From Sphingomonas sp. HMP9 (GTDB lineage: Bacteria > Pseudomonadota > Alphaproteobacteria > Sphingomonadales > Sphingomonadaceae): a stretch of DNA of 64,000 bases. Of the stretch, positions 42,388-50,010 are shown piece by piece. The stretch is from contig NZ_AP022673.1 of the NCBI RefSeq assembly GCF_013374115.1, positions 3,366,501-3,430,500 of the forward strand, written 5' to 3'. The position numbers and the translations under genes are program-made. The first letter of the stretch is position 1, and each line of letters starts with the position of its first letter. Below the pieces are notes generated by a model. It did no database searches, was not told where the DNA came from, and saw only the letters and a list, made by a program, of their open reading frames with translations.

Positions 42388-42702
42388 ATGAAGATGTTGC
42401 TCATCCTTGCGACCCTGGCCGCGGCGCCCGTCCTGATCGGCGCTGCGCCTATGGTGGCCGCAGCCGATCAGCGCCGCAGCGATCAGATGTCCGCGTTCGA
42501 AGCGCGCAAGACCGGACGCCTGCTGTCCGTCCGCGAGATCGAGGCGCGCGTGCGCCCGACGATGGGGGACGCGCAGTATCTCGGCTTCGACTATGATTCG
42601 GGCAGTGCCATTTACACGCTGAAATACCTGCGCGATGGAACCGTCATCTGGGTCGACGTGGATGGCCGTACCGGTCAGATCGTCGGCCGTACCGGTCGCT
42701 GA
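42388..42702 (+). CDS. Exported PepSY-domain protein
   Basis: 104 aa. Signal peptide (MLLILATLAAAPVLIGAAP), then one PepSY-like unit (SVREIEARVRP ... YLGFDYDSGSAIYTLKYL ... VIWVDVDGRTGQIVG). It is the first gene of a trio with an OmpR-type regulator and a kinase, with 23 nt to the regulator. In rhizobia a small periplasmic protein (FeuN) beside FeuP/FeuQ restrains the kinase; an analogous role here is inference. ATG 42388 starts the signal peptide. Confidence 0.8.
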   Translation: MKMLLILATLAAAPVLIGAAPMVAAADQRRSDQMSAFEARKTGRLLSVREIEARVRPTMGDAQYLGFDYDSGSAIYTLKYLRDGTVIWVDVDGRTGQIVGRTGR

Positions 42703-42725
42703 GACCAGCAAGCGAGAGGATTATC

Positions 42726-43391
42726 ATGCGCGTTCTGATCGTCGAGGACGAGCCGAATCTCGGCCAGCAACTGAAGAACACCCTCGAAGGGGCTGGCTAT
42801 GCGATCGATCTCGCGGTCGATGGCGAGGAGGGGCATTTCCTCGGCTCGACCGAGAATTACGACGCGGTCGTGCTCGATCTCGGCCTGCCCGAGATCGACG
42901 GGCTGACGGTGCTCGATCGCTGGCGGAAAGAGGGCAAGGTGATGCCCGTCCTCGTACTGACCGCGCGCGACAGCTGGTCGGACAAGGTCGCCGGGCTCGA
43001 CGCGGGCGCGGACGATTACGTCGCCAAGCCGTTCCAGAGCGAGGAGTTGATCGCTCGCCTGCGCGCGCTGATCCGTCGGGCGAGCGGCAATGCCTCGTCC
43101 GAGCTGACCGCGGGAGACATCCGCCTCGACACGCGCAGCGGCAAGGTCACGCGCGCCGGCGAGCCGGTGAAGCTGACCGCACAGGAATATAAGCTGCTGA
43201 GCTATCTGCTCCATCACAAGGGCAAGGTCGTCAGCCGCACGGAGCTGATCGAGCATATCTACGACCAAGACTTCGACCGCGATTCGAACACGATCGAGGT
43301 TTTTGTGACGCGCATCCGCAAGAAGCTCGGCCAGGACGTGATCACGACGATCCGCGGCCTCGGCTACAGCCTCGAAGATCCGGACGCCTGA
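42726..43391 (+). CDS. OmpR-family response regulator
   Basis: 221 aa. Receiver domain with acidic pocket VEDE, phospho-site D51 (VVLDLGLPE), switch residue in VLVLTAR and lysine in YVAKPF. C-terminal winged helix (LTAQEYKLLSYLLHHKGKVVSRTELIEHIY, then FVTRIRKKLG, TIRGLGYSL). AGCGAGAGGATT precedes the ATG. The kinase gene follows 10 nt later, so they are cognate. It resembles the PhoP/FeuP group. Confidence 0.93.
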   Translation: MRVLIVEDEPNLGQQLKNTLEGAGYAIDLAVDGEEGHFLGSTENYDAVVLDLGLPEIDGLTVLDRWRKEGKVMPVLVLTARDSWSDKVAGLDAGADDYVAKPFQSEELIARLRALIRRASGNASSELTAGDIRLDTRSGKVTRAGEPVKLTAQEYKLLSYLLHHKGKVVSRTELIEHIYDQDFDRDSNTIEVFVTRIRKKLGQDVITTIRGLGYSLEDPDA

Positions 43392-43401
43392 TCGGCTCAC
43401 G

Positions 43402-44799
43402 ATGGATAGCGTCCCGGTCACAGACACGCCGATAGCGGACGGACCGATCCGCGTGCCCGCCGCGGTCAAGGGATCGCTGTCGCGGCGGATGATCCTGATC
43501 GCGGCCGTGTGGATCGCCGTGTTGCTCAGCGGCGGCGGTTTCGCGCTCGACCGCGTGTTGGGGCAGGCCGTGACCCGCAACTTTGATGATCAGCTCGAAT
43601 ACGTCTTGCGTTCTCTGCTGAATTCATCCGAGATCGGCCCCGAGGGCGAGGTGATCTTCACGCGCGAAGCCGTCGCCGACCAGCGTTTCCTCGAGCCCTA
43701 TTCGGGACTTTATTATCAGGTGTCGGCCAAGGGCCAGGATGACCTGCTGTCGCGTTCGCTATGGGATCGCAAGCTGGCGTTCGGCGGGCCCCACGACGAT
43801 CGAACCGCGCATTTCTACGACAGCATGCAGTTCCCCGACGAGAAGCTGCGGATCGTCGAGCGTGACGCGGTCATCCCGGGCTCCAAGGTGCACTGGCGGT
43901 TCCAGGTTGCGCAGAGCCGAGACGGGCTCGACGCGCAGATCACGACGCTGCGCCGCACGCTCGTCCGCAGCTTCGCGCTGCTTGCGCTCGGGCTGATCGT
44001 GATGGCCGCGCTCCAGACCTTCTACGGGCTGTGGCCGCTGCGCCGCGTGCGCGAGGAGATCGCCCGGATGCGCGCGGGCCAGTCGAACCGCGTGTCGAGC
44101 GCGATGCCGGTAGAGGTCGCGCCGATGGTCGAGGAACTCAACGCGCTGATCGAGCATAACGAACGCCAGGCTGAGGAGGCGCGGCGTCACGCCGGCAACC
44201 TCGCGCATGCGCTCAAGACGCCGCTGACGGTCATCATGAACGCTGCGACGGCGCAGTCGGACGACCTCGCCGATACGGTGATCCGCGAGGCGCGGACGAT
44301 GCGGCGGCAGGTCGATCATCACCTCGCGCGCGCGCGCGCGGTAGGCCGGCGCGGGTCCGCGCACAGCCGCGCCGACGTGTGGCCGAGTCTCGAATCGGTC
44401 GAGCGCGCGGTCGGGCGGCTCTACCGCCACGTCCGGATCGACGTGACCGGGCCGCGCGGTCTCCAGGTCCATGTCGAGCGGCAGGATCTCGACGAGATGC
44501 TCGGCAATCTGATCGAGAACGCCGCGAAATACGGCGGTGGCAGCGTCTTCGTCACGGTCGGTGCGCAGTCGGGCTTCGTCGAGTTCCTCGTCGAAGATGA
44601 CGGCGTCGGTATCCCGGAAGAGGAGCGCGTCCGCATCTTCGATCGCGGCGTGCGGCTGGATACGGGGAAGCCGGGGACCGGCCTGGGCCTCGCGATCGTG
44701 CGCGACGTGGCGGAGATCTACGAGGGAACGGTCGCGCTCGAGGAGAGCGAGGATCTCGGCGGGTTGCTGGTGCGGCTGAGACTTCCGGCCGCAAATTAG
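43402..44799 (+). CDS. Sensor histidine kinase
   Basis: 465 aa. Two transmembrane helices (MILIAAVWIAVLLSGGGFAL and FALLALGLIVMAALQTFYGL) enclose a periplasmic sensor of about 150 residues, followed by a HAMP-like linker. H269 in NLAHALKTPLTV is the phosphorylated histidine. ATPase boxes: NLIENAAKYG, DDGVGIP, GTGLGLAIV. The HALKTPL form of the H box is seen in PhoQ-like alphaproteobacterial kinases, consistent with a cation or envelope-stress signal and with the PepSY protein as accessory. Signal unknown. Confidence 0.93.
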   Translation: MDSVPVTDTPIADGPIRVPAAVKGSLSRRMILIAAVWIAVLLSGGGFALDRVLGQAVTRNFDDQLEYVLRSLLNSSEIGPEGEVIFTREAVADQRFLEPYSGLYYQVSAKGQDDLLSRSLWDRKLAFGGPHDDRTAHFYDSMQFPDEKLRIVERDAVIPGSKVHWRFQVAQSRDGLDAQITTLRRTLVRSFALLALGLIVMAALQTFYGLWPLRRVREEIARMRAGQSNRVSSAMPVEVAPMVEELNALIEHNERQAEEARRHAGNLAHALKTPLTVIMNAATAQSDDLADTVIREARTMRRQVDHHLARARAVGRRGSAHSRADVWPSLESVERAVGRLYRHVRIDVTGPRGLQVHVERQDLDEMLGNLIENAAKYGGGSVFVTVGAQSGFVEFLVEDDGVGIPEEERVRIFDRGVRLDTGKPGTGLGLAIVRDVAEIYEGTVALEESEDLGGLLVRLRLPAAN

Positions 44800-44804
44800 C
44801 GCAC

Positions 44805-44886
44805 CGTCATCCTGACGAAAGTCAGGATCCAGAGCCGCGATCGATGCCTTTCGTTACTCTGGATCCTGACTTTCGTCAGGATGACG
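44805..44886. repeat. 82-bp palindromic intergenic repeat, GAAA-loop type, copy 2
   Basis: Same arms and length as 2981-3062: ATCCTGACGAAAGTCAGGAT at one end and its inverted partner at the other. Only the central 30 or so bases differ. It lies between the kinase stop and the convergent pheA stop. Confidence 0.8.
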
Positions 44887-44897
44887 GACTGAGTTGG

Positions 44898-45800
44898 CTA
44901 CCCCCGCGACCGCGCCTGCCGATACGTCCCCAGCACCCGCAGCCATTTCGAATGGAACCCCAGTTCCTCCAGCGCGTGATCGAGGTTGGCGTCGCCCGGC
45001 TTGCCGACCACGTCCGCGTAGAATTCGGTCGCCGAGAAACTCCCGTTGCGCTGGTAGCTTTCGAGCTTGGTGATGTTCACCCCATTGGTCGCGAACCCGC
45101 CCATCGCCTTGTACAGCGCGGCGGGGACGTTCCTCACCTCGAAGATGAGCGTCGTCATCCACGCGCCGCCAACCGGTTCCTGCGCCGCGGGCGGCTTGCC
45201 GCCCCGCGCCAGCACCACGAACCGCGTCGTGTTGTGATCCGCATCGGCGATGTCGGTCGCGAGCAGTTCCAGTCCGTACAACCCGGCCGCCGCGGGCGGC
45301 GCGAGCGCAGCGATCGCCGGATCGCCAAGCTCGGCGACGACCGCCGCCGCGCCCGCGGTGTCCGGATAGCTCACCGGCTCGATCCCGTGCGCCTTCAGCC
45401 AGTGGCGGCATTGGCCGAGCGCCTGCGGATGGCTCATCGCTTGGCGGATCCCGTCGCGGGGCCCGCATCCCATCAGCGCGTGGCGGATCGGCAGGAAATG
45501 CTCACCGGTGATGACCAGCCCCGATTCGGGCAGCAGGAAATGAATGTCGGCGACGCGGCCTTGCAGCGAATTCTCGATCGGGATGATCGCGCAGTCGGCG
45601 CGGCCGTCCTTCACCGCGTCGATCGCGTCGGAGAAATCGAAACAGGGCAGGGGGAGGCCGTCCGGGAACGCCTCGCCCGCCGCGACATGGCTGTTGGCGC
45701 CCGGCGCGCCCTGGAATGCGACGGCGCGCGCGGGATCGGCAGCGGCGGCCTGTGTCATCCGCGCGACGATGGGGCGGGCGGGTGCGGCGAAGTTTTCCAT
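44898..45800 (-). CDS. pheA: Prephenate dehydratase
   Basis: 300-aa monofunctional enzyme converting prephenate to phenylpyruvate in phenylalanine synthesis. Periplasmic-binding-like catalytic domain: AFQGAPGANSH, IIPIENSLQGRV and the catalytic TTRF motif (DADHNTTRFVVL). C-terminal ACT domain with the phenylalanine-binding ESYQRNGSF. No chorismate mutase domain. The first 15 residues are poorly conserved, so the true start could be the internal ATG (MTQAAAAD). aroC, the step to chorismate, is near 56 kb. Confidence 0.94.
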   Translation of the reverse strand: MENFAAPARPIVARMTQAAAADPARAVAFQGAPGANSHVAAGEAFPDGLPLPCFDFSDAIDAVKDGRADCAIIPIENSLQGRVADIHFLLPESGLVITGEHFLPIRHALMGCGPRDGIRQAMSHPQALGQCRHWLKAHGIEPVSYPDTAGAAAVVAELGDPAIAALAPPAAAGLYGLELLATDIADADHNTTRFVVLARGGKPPAAQEPVGGAWMTTLIFEVRNVPAALYKAMGGFATNGVNITKLESYQRNGSFSATEFYADVVGKPGDANLDHALEELGFHSKWLRVLGTYRQARSRG

Positions 45801-45916
45801 GCGCCGGGCGCGTACTGGCGCGCGCGCGCATGTTCAAGAGTGGGTGCAGCCGCGGGTTGCGGTGCGCGTCCGCCTTTTCTATGGCTATCCCAAACAGAAC
45901 AGGGCGGATGCACAAG

Positions 45917-46633
45917 ATGGACAATCGGACCAATACGATCGCCGGCTGGGTGCTCGCAGGCTGTGGCGCGGCACTCGGACTGTCGATCGTCGGTGGGATG
46001 ATGTTCCACGGCGAACGCCCCGAGAAGATGGGCTATGCGATCGAGGGCGTCGTCGCCGAGGGCGGCGAGGGTGCCGCCGCCGAAGTGCCGATCGCCTCGC
46101 TGCTGCCGACTGCCGACGCCGCCAAGGGTGCCGAAGTGTTCAAGAAGTGCGCCGCCTGCCACACCATCAACCAGGGCGGCGCGAACGGCGTCGGTCCGAA
46201 CCTGTACGGCACGGTCGGCGAGGAAATAGCCAAGGGCAAGGGCGGGTACGCCTTCTCGGCGGCGCTCGCCGGCGTCGGCGGCAAGTGGGATTTCGATAAG
46301 CTCAACGCTTGGCTGACCAGCCCGCGCAAGTTCGCCAACGGCACCAAGATGACGTTCGCCGGCCTCGGCAACGCACAGGACCGTGCGAACGTGATCCTGT
46401 ATCTGAACCAGCAGGGTTCGAACCTGCCGCTTCCGGCGGCGCCCGCGGCTGGCGCTGCGCCGGCGGCGAAGGATGCGGCGGCAAAGGATCAGCCCGCGAC
46501 TGCGAACGCTGCAGAAGCGGCTGCGACCGAGGGCGCGCCGACTGCGGACATCGCCAACACTGGCACGCCAGCTTCGGGTGCGCCGTCGGTCGATCCCGAA
46601 GCAGCCCGCAAGGGCGCCCGCTCGGAGAAGTAA
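45917..46633 (+). CDS. Membrane-anchored class I cytochrome c
   Basis: 238 aa. An N-terminal helix (TIAGWVLAGCGAALGLSIVGG) anchors a periplasmic cytochrome. Heme site C78-AA-C81-H82 (KCAACHTI); axial methionine M145 in NGTKMTFAG. The globular part resembles mitochondrial-type c552/cytM carriers. A long Ala/Thr/Pro-rich tail after residue about 170 is unusual and probably disordered. GGCGG nine bases upstream favours ATG 45917 over 45908. It diverges from pheA and would carry electrons to a terminal oxidase. Confidence 0.9.
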   Translation: MDNRTNTIAGWVLAGCGAALGLSIVGGMMFHGERPEKMGYAIEGVVAEGGEGAAAEVPIASLLPTADAAKGAEVFKKCAACHTINQGGANGVGPNLYGTVGEEIAKGKGGYAFSAALAGVGGKWDFDKLNAWLTSPRKFANGTKMTFAGLGNAQDRANVILYLNQQGSNLPLPAAPAAGAAPAAKDAAAKDQPATANAAEAAATEGAPTADIANTGTPASGAPSVDPEAARKGARSEK

Positions 46634-46640
46634 TGGTTTC

Positions 46641-46752
46641 CTGCTCCCTCTCCCCTGCGGGGAGAGGGCTGGGGTGAGGGGTAGCCCAGCAGCGCGTCAC
46701 CTGGAACAGCCCCTCACCCCGACCCTCTCCCCGGAAGGAGGAGAGGGAGCAG
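46641..46752. repeat. Short composite palindromic element (CCCTCTCCCC family)
   Basis: 112 bp with perfect terminal inverted repeats CTGCTCCCTCTCC / GGAGAGGGAGCAG. Layout: palindrome with stem CCCTCTCCCC, then GGGGTGAGGGG, a variable centre of about 28 bp, CCCCTCACCCC and a second palindrome. The first 40 bases equal those of 60756-60864. It lies between the cytochrome c and LOG stops. Confidence 0.8.
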
Positions 46753-46756
46753 AGCG

Positions 46757-47641
46757 TCAGGCTTGGGCAGCTTCGTCCGCGGCGCGCTCACGGTAGAAGG
46801 ACTGCACTGCGTCCCAGGCTTCGTTCGCGGTTTCGACATAGCGGAAGATCCCGAGATCCTTCTCGCTGACGACGCCTTCCTCGACCAGTGCGTCGAAGTT
46901 CACGACTCGCTCCCAGAAGGCGCGGCCGAACAGCAGCACCGGGATCGGCTGGATCTTGCCCGTCTGGATTAGCGTGAGCAGCTCGAACAGCTCGTCGAAC
47001 GTCCCGAACCCGCCCGGAAACGCCGCGAGTGCGCGCGCGTGCAACAGGAAGTGCATCTTACGCAGCGCGAAATAGTGGAACTGCACCGACAGCGACGGCG
47101 TGACATACGGGTTGGGCGCCTGCTCGTGCGGGAGGACGATGTTCAGGCCGATCGATTCGGCACCCACGTCGTCGGCGCCGCGGTTGGCCGCTTCCATGAT
47201 CGACGGACCACCGCCCGAACACACCACGAACTGCCGCCAGCCACGCTCGTCGCGCGGCAGCACGCTGACCTTGGCGGCGAGCTCGCGCGCGACATCGTAA
47301 TATTTCGACTTCTCGACCAGCCGCTCGGCGATCTTCTTAGACTTCTCGTCGGTCGCCAGCGACAACAATGCCTGCGCCTTCGATGGCTCGGGGATGCGTG
47401 CGGAGCCGTAGAACACGAACGTCGAGCCGATCTTCGCTTCGTCGAGGACGAGTTCGGTCTTCAGCAATTCGAGCTGGAAGCGCACCGGCCGCAGGTCTTC
47501 GCGCAACAGGAAATCCATGTCCTGGAAGGCGAGTCGGTAATGCGGGTGCTGCGTCTGGGGGGTGGAAACGGAGTCGCGGGCGGACTCGGCATCCTGGCTG
47601 GCGTTCGGAAAAACGCGCGTCGGTACTCGTGTATCAGTCAT
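46757..47641 (-). CDS. LOG family (TIGR00730) Rossmann-fold protein
   Basis: 294 aa. Motifs CSGGGPSIMEAANRGA and FPGGFGTFDELFE are the nucleotide-monophosphate-binding and catalytic signatures of LOG phosphoribohydrolases, which cut ribose-phosphate from (cytokinin) nucleoside monophosphates. It is longer than minimal LOG proteins by an N-terminal helical extension. Many bacterial members act on AMP-like substrates in nucleotide recycling, so the cytokinin name should not be taken literally. The ATG at 47641 is the only early start. Confidence 0.85.
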   Translation of the reverse strand: MTDTRVPTRVFPNASQDAESARDSVSTPQTQHPHYRLAFQDMDFLLREDLRPVRFQLELLKTELVLDEAKIGSTFVFYGSARIPEPSKAQALLSLATDEKSKKIAERLVEKSKYYDVARELAAKVSVLPRDERGWRQFVVCSGGGPSIMEAANRGADDVGAESIGLNIVLPHEQAPNPYVTPSLSVQFHYFALRKMHFLLHARALAAFPGGFGTFDELFELLTLIQTGKIQPIPVLLFGRAFWERVVNFDALVEEGVVSEKDLGIFRYVETANEAWDAVQSFYRERAADEAAQA

Positions 47642-47683
47642 TCAGGCGCGATTAGAGGAAACGGGAGTGCAGGGCTAGACTGC

Positions 47684-47763
47684 CGTTTTCCTGCAAAAGC
47701 AGGAATCCAGGGTTTATGCACGATGCGGCTCGGACCCTGGGCGCCTGCTTTCGCAGGAGAACG
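47684..47763. repeat. Palindromic repeat, gcaaaagc type
   Basis: Hairpin TTTCCTGCAAAAGCAGGAA followed by TCCAGGG, and an inverted partner CCCTGG...CCTGCTTTCGCAGGAGA. Diverged relative of the 12765 and 59726 elements. It abuts the stop codon of the extensin-like gene. Confidence 0.7.
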
Positions 47764-48459
47764 TCAGCGACAGAAATTGGCGCGATCGTCCTCGAGATGC
47801 AGGTGGTTGCGGTGCGCGGCGTTGTAGTCGGGGCTGAGCACCGTGCCGAACCGCTTGCACGCCGAGGCGCGGATCGTCTGGAGGAATTGCCGCACCTGCG
47901 GATCGGACGAGTTCCAATCGTTGAGCACGGTGATTCGTCGCCCGTCCTTCAGCACGAACCCGCCGACGTCGATCGCGTTGGCGATCGCGTGGCCAGACCG
48001 CCGGCTCGCATTGCGCGCCGAGCCGACGACGTTGCGACACGCATAGCTGCCCATGCTGTCGATCCGTGCCAGTTCGCTGCCGAGCATCTGGTATGCCGCC
48101 GGCGCGACCGCGTTGCGCGTCCAGCCGATGAACGCCCGCGCCGCGCCGCAGCGCACCGCGGTGAGATTGGCGACGGGCACGCCGATGTCGACGAGCTTGA
48201 CCGTGCCGTTCAGTCCGCAGCCGGGCCCGGTCTCGCGGTCGGGCAGCACCTGGAACGACACATGGAGTTCGCGCAGGTCGGCAAGGCACTGCGCGGTCTC
48301 GCGGTTGCTCGGAACCGACAGGTTCGGGCGCGTCTTCGTCGGGGCCGCGGGGCGATCGGCACGACCGCAGCCGGCGAGCGCCAACGCAAGGACGATCACG
48401 ACCGCCCCGATCCTCAGGCCGGGTTCGTTCCGGCATCCAGGTGCGATCTTTTCCCCCAC
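47764..48459 (-). CDS. Extensin-like C-terminal domain lipoprotein
   Basis: 231 aa from the GTG at 48459. A hydrophobic segment ending LALAGCG is a lipobox. The rest is the extensin-like domain with several conserved cysteines (AQCLADL, GPGCGLN, AVRCGAA, YACRNV, ASACKRF) and the metal-type motifs SGHAIANAIDVGGF and HRNHLHLE. That zinc-peptidase-like geometry suggests peptidoglycan processing, which is unproven. The start is uncertain: the frame is open to 48651, but that extension translates a palindromic repeat (RHPGLVPGS) and is not believable. Confidence 0.75.
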   Translation of the reverse strand: MGEKIAPGCRNEPGLRIGAVVIVLALALAGCGRADRPAAPTKTRPNLSVPSNRETAQCLADLRELHVSFQVLPDRETGPGCGLNGTVKLVDIGVPVANLTAVRCGAARAFIGWTRNAVAPAAYQMLGSELARIDSMGSYACRNVVGSARNASRRSGHAIANAIDVGGFVLKDGRRITVLNDWNSSDPQVRQFLQTIRASACKRFGTVLSPDYNAAHRNHLHLEDDRANFCR

Positions 48460-48478
48460 GCGGTCGCGATGCGGCACC

Positions 48479-48506
48479 GTGGACCCCGGAACAAGCCCCG
48501 GGTGAC
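48479..48506. repeat. Short palindromic repeat upstream of extensin-like gene
   Basis: Stem ACCCCGG-aacaag-CCCCGGGT type hairpin. Its translation yields the well-known spurious peptide RHPGLVPGS, a sign of an extragenic repeat and not of a real N-terminus. Confidence 0.55.
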
Positions 48507-48566
48507 GGAGTGGTTTTGACGCGCGGCGGAGCGAGTCCCGTCGTGCCGCGCCGCGGTCGGCTCGGG

Positions 48567-48594
48567 TTGACACCCCCGCGGACGTCGTTAGGGC
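48567..48594 (+). promoter_or_regulatory. Candidate sigma-70 promoter of serC
   Basis: TTGACA (48567-48572), 16-base spacer, TAGGGC (48589-48594). The -35 is perfect, the -10 only partial. The predicted start is near 48600, just before the hairpins of the serC leader. Confidence 0.5.
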
Positions 48595-48596
48595 CG

Positions 48597-48650
48597 GCAA
48601 CGGGCCACGCGGTCCCAACGCCGCGCGTGCTCTCTGTGAGGAGAGATACA
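48597..48650 (+). promoter_or_regulatory. Candidate serC leader RNA motif
   Basis: Two hairpins between the promoter and the serC ATG. The first pairs CACGCG (48606-48611) with CGCGTG (48624-48629). The second pairs CTCTC (48630-48634) with GAGAG (48641-48645), the latter covering the ribosome site AGGAGAG. Position, size and sequestered ribosome site agree with the alphaproteobacterial serC RNA motif known from comparative genomics. The ligand of that motif, if any, is not established. Confidence 0.55.
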
Positions 48651-49804
48651 TGACTGATACGACCTACGCCCCCGCCACGGGTGCGCCTGCGCTGCCTGCC
48701 ACCAAACCGGCACGCCCCTTTTTCTCCAGCGGTCCCTGCGCGAAGCCTCCGGGCTGGTCCGCGGACAAGCTCGCCACCGATTCGCTCGGTCGCTCGCATC
48801 GCTCGAAGATCGGCAAGACCCGCCTCCAGTACAGCATCGACCTGATGCGCGACCTTCTCAAGCTCCCCGACACGCACCGCATCGGCATCGTCCCCGGCTC
48901 CGACACCGGCGCGTACGAGATGGCGATGTGGACGATGCTCGGCGCGAAGCCGGTGACGGCGCTCGCCTGGGAAAGCTTCGGCGAGGGCTGGGTGACCGAT
49001 GCGGTCAAGCAGCTCAAGATCGACCCGACCGTGGTGCGCGCCGACTACGGCCAGCTGCCCGATCTGGACTCGGTCGACTGGTCGAACGACGTGCTGTTCA
49101 CTTGGAACGGGACGACCAGCGGCGTCCGCGTGCCGAACGCCGACTGGATTCCCGACGACCGCGAGGGCCTCTCGTTCGCCGATGCGACCTCGGGCGTGTT
49201 CGCCTACGACATCGATTGGACCAAGATCGATGTCGCGACCTTCTCGTGGCAGAAGGTGCTGGGCGGCGAGGGCGCGCACGGCGTGCTGATCCTCGGCCCC
49301 CGCGCGGTCGAGCGGTTGGAAACCTACACACCCGCCTGGCCGTTGCCGAAGGTGTTCCGCCTCGTCTCGAAGGGCAAGCTGACCGAGGGCGTGTTCAAGG
49401 GCGAGACGATCAACACCCCGTCGATGCTGGCCGTCGAGGACGCGATCTTCAGCCTCGAATGGGCGAAGTCGCTTGGTGAGGACGGTCTGATCGCACGCTC
49501 CGACGCGAATGCAGCGGCGTTGGACACAATCGTGGCGGAACGCGACTGGCTCGGCCATCTCGCCGCCGATCCGGCGACGCGGTCGCGCACCAGCGTCTGC
49601 CTTACGGTCGAGGGCGCCGACGAGGCGATGATCAAGGCCATGGCCGCCGCGCTCGAAAAGGCGGGCGCTGCGTATGACGTCGCCGGCTACCGCGACGCGC
49701 CCCCGGGCCTCCGCATCTGGTGCGGCGCGACCGTCGACACCGCCGATATCGTCGCGCTCGGCCCCTGGCTCGACTGGGCCTACGCGACCGCCAAGTCCGC
49801 TTAA
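48650..49804 (+). CDS. serC: Phosphoserine aminotransferase
   Basis: 384-aa PLP enzyme, the second step of serine synthesis (3-phosphohydroxypyruvate to phosphoserine). Motifs: FSSGPCAKPPGW at the start, GSDTGAYEMAMW, and the Schiff-base lysine in TFSWQKVLGGEGAHG. This is the longer alphaproteobacterial/archaeal-type SerC. AGGAGAG upstream of the ATG lies in a hairpin that may control translation. serA follows about 200 nt later on the same strand. Confidence 0.96.
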   Translation: MTDTTYAPATGAPALPATKPARPFFSSGPCAKPPGWSADKLATDSLGRSHRSKIGKTRLQYSIDLMRDLLKLPDTHRIGIVPGSDTGAYEMAMWTMLGAKPVTALAWESFGEGWVTDAVKQLKIDPTVVRADYGQLPDLDSVDWSNDVLFTWNGTTSGVRVPNADWIPDDREGLSFADATSGVFAYDIDWTKIDVATFSWQKVLGGEGAHGVLILGPRAVERLETYTPAWPLPKVFRLVSKGKLTEGVFKGETINTPSMLAVEDAIFSLEWAKSLGEDGLIARSDANAAALDTIVAERDWLGHLAADPATRSRTSVCLTVEGADEAMIKAMAAALEKAGAAYDVAGYRDAPPGLRIWCGATVDTADIVALGPWLDWAYATAKSA

Positions 49805-49847
49805 CCGCTACAGCGCGTTCGTTAGTCCGCCGACACCCACCCCCTCT

Positions 49848-49942
49848 CCGTCATCCCGGCGAACGCCGGGACCCATGGACACGGAGCATCCGCTTATGAC
49901 ACGGACCGCAACCATGGGCCCCGGCGTCCGCCGGGGTGACGG
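49848..49942. repeat. Palindromic repeat, GGCGAACGCC type
   Basis: Outer arms CCGTCATCCCGGCGAACGCC and its inverted partner, inner CCCATGG/CCATGGG. About 95 bp between serC and serA. It could separate or attenuate transcription between the two genes. Confidence 0.7.
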
Positions 49943-50010
49943 AATGGGGGTGAGGACAAGGTCTTAAACCAAGCGCACCCCCAATTCCCGAAATTCCCAG
50001 GAGCAATCCC

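Noticed and set aside
48460..48651. N-terminal extension of the extensin-like protein up to ATG 48651
   Set aside because: It would translate a palindromic repeat and overlap the serC start; no signal sequence there.
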